Source: Hymenobacter ginkgonis (GTDB lineage Bacteria > Bacteroidota > Bacteroidia > Cytophagales > Hymenobacteraceae). From it: a DNA stretch of 64,000 bases. The notes under the pieces are model-generated. The model was not told the DNA's origin and ran no database searches. It worked only from the letters and a program-made list of their open reading frames with translations. The DNA lies in contig NZ_WQKZ01000003.1 in assembly GCF_009755225.1 (NCBI RefSeq), forward strand, positions 682,001-746,000, read 5' to 3'. Shown piece by piece: positions 59,808-64,000 of this stretch. The position numbers and the translations under genes were made by a program. Numbering within the stretch: the first letter of the stretch is position 1; every line of letters begins with the position of its first letter.

Positions 59808-59823
59808 CCCTGCTCAACGCGCC

Positions 59824-60948
59824 ATGCAAACCAATTATCAGCCCGTCAATCAAGGCCGCACCCGCTACGCGCGCTGGGCCACAACCGCCCTGCTGTTCCT
59901 TGTGGCTGGTAGCGTCCAATTCGCCGCTTTTGCGCAGGAAGACCGGGGCTATAAGGTGTACCAGTTTCCGGCCAACATGATTCCGCGCATCGATGGCAAG
60001 GCCGACGATTGGGTTAGCTTTCCAGTAGAATATGTGGTGGGCACCAACCAACTGCGCGACGATTCGGGGCACTACCCCCAGCCGGACTCTACCAACCTGC
60101 ATGTCAAGGTAAGAGTAGCGTGGGTGAAAGGCCTGAACCGGCTCTATTTCCTGTACGAAGCCTACGATAACTACTGGGATTTCACGCGGCCCGACCTGCA
60201 CAACGACACGTTTGAGGTAGTCGTCGATGGCGACTTATCCGGTGGTCCGCTCATCGCCGAGCAGCACCCCAATCAAGAGTTGCCGCTCATGGACCGGTAC
60301 TTCGCTTTTCACGGGGTGCAGGCACAGAACTACCACATTTTCATGCCCGCCGTGGGCAAAGACTGGGCGCTGGCCTGGGGCAGCCAACCCTGGATTAAGC
60401 GCCTACCCTATGCCAACATTGCCTACTCCTACGATTTCAAGCCCGGCCAGCCCGGCAAACTGACGGCCGAATTTTGGATTACGCCCTTTGATTATGCCGG
60501 CGCAGAAGGCCCCAGCCGGGCCGTAGAATCGGTGCTGACTGATAACAAGAAAATCGGCCTTACCTGGGCCGTAATCGACTACGACGACGTGAACGACGAG
60601 ACCAAGAAAGGCTTTTGGAACCTATCGAAGAACCATAAAATGTACGGTAATTCCAGCCTTGGTACCATTTTTACGCTGCTGCCGCTAGCTGAGAAATACC
60701 AGCCGGTGCTGGCGGCGCAGTGGTCGTTCAGCGTTACGGACGCCGCGCAGCGGCAAGTAACATTTACCGATGAAAGTCAAGGCAAAGTCACCAAGTGGCG
60801 GTGGGATTTTGGCGATGGTAGTACGTCTGGCGTTCGGAGCCCGGTGCATCAGTACCAAGCGGCCGGCAAGTACATTGTAGTGCTAACCATCGAAGGCCCA
60901 GCCGGCACAGCCAGGATGTCAAAAGTGTGGGATGTGGCGCTGAAATAA
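59824..60948 (+). CDS. CBM9/DOMON-like sugar-binding protein with PKD domain
   Basis: 374 residues with a signal peptide (about 1-37, SVQFAAFAQ). The main domain (about 45-285) is of the CBM9/DOMON type: IDGKADDWVSFPVEYVVGTN, RLYFLYEAYDNYWDFTRPDL, and DTFEVVVDGD. The last about 80 residues are a PKD domain (VTKWRWDFGDGSTSG, YQAAGKYIVVLTIEGPAGTA). No catalytic residues are visible, so it is a surface or periplasmic binding protein. It starts 16 bp after the GH42 gene and is co-transcribed with it. It may bind galactan or rhamnogalacturonan and hold it for the enzyme. Confidence 0.8.
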   Translation: MQTNYQPVNQGRTRYARWATTALLFLVAGSVQFAAFAQEDRGYKVYQFPANMIPRIDGKADDWVSFPVEYVVGTNQLRDDSGHYPQPDSTNLHVKVRVAWVKGLNRLYFLYEAYDNYWDFTRPDLHNDTFEVVVDGDLSGGPLIAEQHPNQELPLMDRYFAFHGVQAQNYHIFMPAVGKDWALAWGSQPWIKRLPYANIAYSYDFKPGQPGKLTAEFWITPFDYAGAEGPSRAVESVLTDNKKIGLTWAVIDYDDVNDETKKGFWNLSKNHKMYGNSSLGTIFTLLPLAEKYQPVLAAQWSFSVTDAAQRQVTFTDESQGKVTKWRWDFGDGSTSGVRSPVHQYQAAGKYIVVLTIEGPAGTARMSKVWDVALK

Positions 60949-61140
60949 GTTGCCGCTTCTCCCTTGCCGACCTGCATAATAGATGCCCCGTAGCAACACG
61001 CGCATTTCAAAGCCCTAGGTATACCTTGCCCTCAACGTGCGCGGAGAGTGCCCGAATTGGTTAGATAAGCGGAAGCAGATTGGGGTGTAACGAGTTTAGC
61101 GTTCCGCTTAATAAAGTATTCAGTAGCAACTATCAACTGC

Positions 61141-61824
61141 ATGAAAGTCCTTTTGACCTGCCTATTTTTTATGCCCTTTGCGTTGGCTGCGCAGCCGTCG
61201 GCCCCTACCGGTAGAGCCCTCAACGTCTTTACACTCGGCGACAGCAACGGCACTTTTCCGGATAGCTGGCCGGTACAATTGCAACGAGCGCTGCCAGAGG
61301 CGCAGGTGTTCAATCTTAGCAAATCCGGGAGAACCATTGGGTTTGTCAACAACGGCGACAGCACGCTGAACTCGTTGCTGGTCATTGACGAGAACCTGCG
61401 CAAAGCCGCCGAGTTCACCCAGGCCCGCCCCTTCGATTTTGTGGTTATAGAACTGGGTACCAATGACGCCAAAGCCGTTTTTGCCGACCGGCAAACTGAA
61501 GTGCCCGCTAACTTGGAAAAACTCATTCGCGCTATAAAGAGTAGTCGGTATCCCACTCTCAGGCAGGCCAAGGTTATCATCATCTCGCCGCCGCCCTACG
61601 GTACCAAAGCCGAAGCCCTCCCGAAGTACGCGGGGGGTAGCAAACGGGTCCAGGCAATGAGCAAAGCCTTTCAGCAGGTAGCTAAACGAAATCAGTGCCT
61701 GTTTGTGGATGGCTTTCACACGCCCGGCCTCAGTATCGAAACCATGACTGCGGACGGCTTACACCTAGACGCGGCCGGCTCTCGGAAGCTGATAGAACCA
61801 GTGCTGACCCTGCTGGTCCGGTAA
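61141..61824 (+). CDS. SGNH/GDSL-type esterase
   Basis: 227 residues with signal peptide (1-20, ALAAQ). All four SGNH blocks are present: the Ser block TLGDSNGTFPDSW (catalytic Ser about 38), the Gly in SKSGRTIG, the Asn in ELGTNDAKAV and the Asp-His pair in DGLHLDAAGSRK. The family removes acetyl or methyl-type esters from sugars; rhamnogalacturonan acetylesterases belong to it and would fit the pectin module. It follows the CBM9/PKD gene by 192 bp. The substrate is inferred from context. Confidence 0.85.
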   Translation: MKVLLTCLFFMPFALAAQPSAPTGRALNVFTLGDSNGTFPDSWPVQLQRALPEAQVFNLSKSGRTIGFVNNGDSTLNSLLVIDENLRKAAEFTQARPFDFVVIELGTNDAKAVFADRQTEVPANLEKLIRAIKSSRYPTLRQAKVIIISPPPYGTKAEALPKYAGGSKRVQAMSKAFQQVAKRNQCLFVDGFHTPGLSIETMTADGLHLDAAGSRKLIEPVLTLLVR

Positions 61825-61879
61825 GTAAAACAGCGTCTACTTACCGCCTCGTGGCAGACTTTCAGCGACGCCTCGCTCA

Positions 61880-63385
61880 CTAGGTCGTCGCTCCCTGCTT
61901 AACTTTTGTTGCAGTGAAGTAGAGCGACGCCTGCGTGAGGGTGCTATCGGCCAGGATGCGGCGGGCCAGGGCCGGAGCCTCGGCAGCCGATACGGTGCCG
62001 GTGAGGATGGCCAGGGCATTGGCGTGCTGCGAGAAACTGGTTTTGTCGGCGGTGTCGGCGTAAAGCCGCCGGTAATCATCCCAATACTTGCGCTGCACGG
62101 TCTGGCGCAACTGCGCGGCCTGCTGCTGGTACTGGGCCGCCACGGCAGGCAGCCCCAAGTGGGTTTCGAACTGCTGCGCCGCCTGGTAGGCCAGTAACAG
62201 TTGCAAGTCGAAGAGGGCGCTACCCCCGTCGGCCCCCAGCGGGGGCGCGCCAAAGCGTCAGCCCGCGGCATTCACCGTCCAATCGGTAAAGCCCCAGTAT
62301 GGCAGGCCCTGAAGGGAGCCGTCGGCTTGCTGGGTGTGCGCAAAAAAAGCGAGCATGGCTCGCGCACCGGGCAGCTTATTCTGCACAAAGGCGCTGTCGG
62401 GGCGGTAGCGGTCGTAATCGTGTAGCATGCCAATCCAGAACAGCGAAAAGGGGCAATCTGCTGCGGGTTGCTGGTGGGGTAGCGGCTCAAGGTGATGCCC
62501 TCGGCCATGCGCGAGTTATCGAGTTGGGTGATAGCTTGGCGGGCCAGCCGGTCGTATTACAGTACGATACGAGGGCCTGAATGCGGGTGTCGCCGATATA
62601 CTGGAGCTGTTCGTAGTAGGGGCAGTCCATATACGTTTCGACCGCGCACCGGCGCGCCGTGCGCCAGCCCACGGCGGCAATTTGCTGCACCAGCGGGTTG
62701 TCAGTCGCTAGCCGGGCTTGCGGCTGAAAGGGGTAGGCTGTGAACACGCCGTAAATGTCTTCGAGCACCAAGAGGGCCGCTTGGGTGGTAATGCGTAGCT
62801 GCACGTAGCGGTAGGTGCGCCAAGTGAGGGGCGTAAATACTTGCTGCGGCCCCCCGTCGGAAAGTACGCTGTCGCGCCGCCCCAAAAAGTGCTTGCCCAC
62901 CACGTCGTTGCGGTTGCCTTTCTTTTTGCCGCGCACGTACAGGCTCTCGGCGTAGCCCAGCGACAGGCCCGCCCCTTGCCCGCCGCTGAACACAAGCGTG
63001 GGGTAGGCATTGGTCAGAAATGTTTGGTTGAGTAGCAGCGTGACCGAAGTATGGGCCGGGATGGTAGCGGTCGTTTTGGCGGCCGGAAACGCCTTGGGAA
63101 TGCCCACCAACCCCGTGGCCAGCCGCAAGTGAGGCAGACGCTGCGTGGTCAGTTCCAGCGGCGGTAGGGGCGAGGGCACCAGCATCCACCCGTTGAAGCT
63201 GCTGGCGGCGCCCTTGGGTTGGCCCAGGGTAAGGGGTTGGGCTGTGGGCCAAGCGCTATCGTTAAAGCCCGCCATTGGCCACCCGGTTTGCTGCTGCGTT
63301 CGGTCTACGCGCTCGCCGGGCCCGGCCACGTAGTAGCCCACCACCTGCGCGGCGTTTAGTGGTTGGTAGCCAGCATCGCGACGCG
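61880..63385 (-). pseudogene. Broken GH78-type alpha-L-rhamnosidase gene
   Basis: Three successive frames spell one protein of the GH78 hairpin-barrel type. It starts about 63385 with AGYQPLNAAQVVGYYVAGPG and includes the active-site-like block MDCPYYEQLQYIGDTR. It shifts frame near 62551 (continuing DRLARQAITQLDNSRMAEGI, LSRYPTSNPQQIAPF) and again near 62455 (SLFWIGMLHDYDRYRPDSAF). It has an in-frame TGA at 62258-62260, then ends prematurely after LTQASLYFTATKVKQG at 61880. The N-terminal domains and the final part with the distal catalytic Glu are absent. It is clearly inactive. Its closeness to the pectin module suggests a lost rhamnosidase. Confidence 0.8.
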
Positions 63386-63387
63386 CT

Positions 63388-63594
63388 TTCCAACTGAACC
63401 AATTTCGGCACTTGCGCACGCAAACCGTCCAGCGCCTCGAACCCTTATAAGGCAGTGACCTTGACCTATCGGCGCGGCATCCGCGGCTGCAAACCCTCAT
63501 GCGTATTCCCGACCTGTTTCTATTCGTGGCCGAGCACGACGACTATTACCTCGCCCGCATTACGGCCCTGGCGCGCCAGCTGGCGGCTAGCTAG
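63388..63594 (+). pseudogene. C-terminal remnant of a DinB-like protein
   Basis: The plus frame reads FQLNQFRHLRTQTVQRLEPL, a TAA, then GSDLDLSARHPRLQTLMRIP and DLFLFVAEHDDYYLARITAL to TAG at 63592. The stretch FVAEHDDYYLA resembles the last helix of DinB-type four-helix proteins (usually EHDDHHLA, a metal-binding site; here the His pair is Tyr-Tyr). It directly abuts the broken end of the GH78 pseudogene, so a deletion or rearrangement joined two decaying genes here. Confidence 0.45.
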
Positions 63595-63606
63595 ACTTAA
63601 GCTTTT

Positions 63607-64000
63607 TTAACAGCAGAATGCTTCGACAAGCAACATGACTAAGCTTGGCAGCACTCCTTGCAAGATGAAATACTGACGAATAAACTTGAGCGCGTGCGTC
63701 ATCTGGGCTTCTATCGTCTTGACAGAAATATTGAGCTCCTGCGCAATCATTGCGTTCGACAGACCTTGCTGCCGGCTCATGATAAATATTTCCCGCCGCT
63801 TGGCCGGCAACTGGGCCAGGGCGTGGGTATAGCACAAGCTGAGCTCCTGGTATTCTAGCTCCATTGATTGAGATGCTTGTTGCATCACCAGATTTTCGGA
63901 GCAGTCCTGATACAGCCAGGTGTGTTGCCGCCGCACTTGGTTTAGGATAGCATGGTAGGCGCAGGTGTAGAGGTACCCCTTAGCGGCCGTTGGATCGACG
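63607..64000 (-). CDS. ECF RNA polymerase sigma factor, C-terminal part (cut by window edge)
   Basis: The frame runs from the right edge (bases 63999 down) to the stop at 63607, giving about 131 residues. The beginning DPTAAKGYLYTCAYHAILNQ matches the end of sigma region 2. The region 4 helix-turn-helix is LPAKRREIFIMSRQQGLSNA with MIAQELNISVKTIEAQMTHA. A hydrophobic tail (VLPSLVMLLVEAFCC) follows as in the sigma factor at 1636-2208, suggesting the FecR-linked class. The expected FecR gene is not found downstream; only the DinB remnant and the broken GH78 gene lie there. The start is outside the window. Confidence 0.88.
   Translation of the reverse strand, partial: VDPTAAKGYLYTCAYHAILNQVRRQHTWLYQDCSENLVMQQASQSMELEYQELSLCYTHALAQLPAKRREIFIMSRQQGLSNAMIAQELNISVKTIEAQMTHALKFIRQYFILQGVLPSLVMLLVEAFCC

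Noticed and set aside
1-64000. CRISPR arrays, tRNA and rRNA genes
   Set aside because: No evenly spaced direct repeats and no cloverleaf or rRNA segments were recognised on either strand.
1-64000. Use of an alternative genetic code to explain in-frame stops
   Set aside because: Interrupted fragments contain TAA, TAG and TGA alike and often also frameshifts, while all large genes end normally. Gene decay explains this better.

Overview
The window reads as a chromosomal segment from a GC-rich Bacteroidota bacterium, most likely in or near Hymenobacteraceae. The support is a SusC/SusD pair, ECF sigma / FecR / SusC surface signalling, a type IX secretion (T9SS) C-terminal sorting domain, and very many enzymes with Sec signal peptides. 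Placement below phylum is inference. No rRNA, tRNA, CRISPR array or intact insertion sequence was seen.

Layout. 1-2.2 kb: an ECF sigma factor, a FecR-type anti-sigma factor and the start of a SusC-type receptor, all on the minus strand and cut by the left edge. 2.2-7.9 kb: a TPR lipoprotein, a stand-alone STN-domain protein, a DisA-like (DACNV/DAC) protein and several decayed fragments (including an RCC1-repeat remnant), plus a perfect 74-bp palindrome. 7.9-11.6 kb: a 1,209-residue secreted beta-helix / PA14 / malectin protein with a T9SS tail, preceded by an AT-rich stretch. 11.6-13.8 kb: debris including a transposase fragment. 13.8-17.9 kb: a three-subunit molybdenum aldehyde oxidoreductase (paoABC type).

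18-40 kb holds the core: an arabinan / rhamnogalacturonan-I utilisation locus. It has GH127 + GH43 behind a LacI regulator, a DUF4965 protein on the plus strand, the minus-strand run susC-susD-GH43-GH93-ricin lectin-GH43, and a divergent GH78 alpha-L-rhamnosidase. Four near-identical palindromes (core TGCAAACGTTTGCA) lie upstream of GH127, lacI, susC and GH78. They define a plausible single LacI regulon, and the active-site residues of the enzymes are visible. A decayed aldose epimerase (galM) sits inside the locus.

42-48 kb is a seven-gene minus-strand run of stress or detoxification type: alpha/beta hydrolases, UspA, FMN reductase, AhpD-like, SnoaL-like. 48-52.6 kb encodes a TPR histidine kinase and a sigma-54-type response regulator. 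A shared 20-bp inverted-repeat motif lies upstream of both the regulator gene and the stress run, suggesting that the two-component system controls both. 53-55.4 kb: a patatin/outer-membrane-protein pair and a decayed HNH-AP2 endonuclease.

55.7-61.8 kb is a second pectin module on the plus strand: GH28, GH42, a CBM9/DOMON-PKD protein and an SGNH esterase. It would attack galacturonan or rhamnogalacturonan backbone and galactan side chains, complementing the arabinan locus. 61.9-64 kb: a broken GH78-type gene, a DinB-like remnant and the 3' part of another ECF sigma factor cut by the right edge. Recurrent features are numerous small gene remnants with in-frame stops and long, nearly perfect hairpins at gene ends that lack a classical U-tract.
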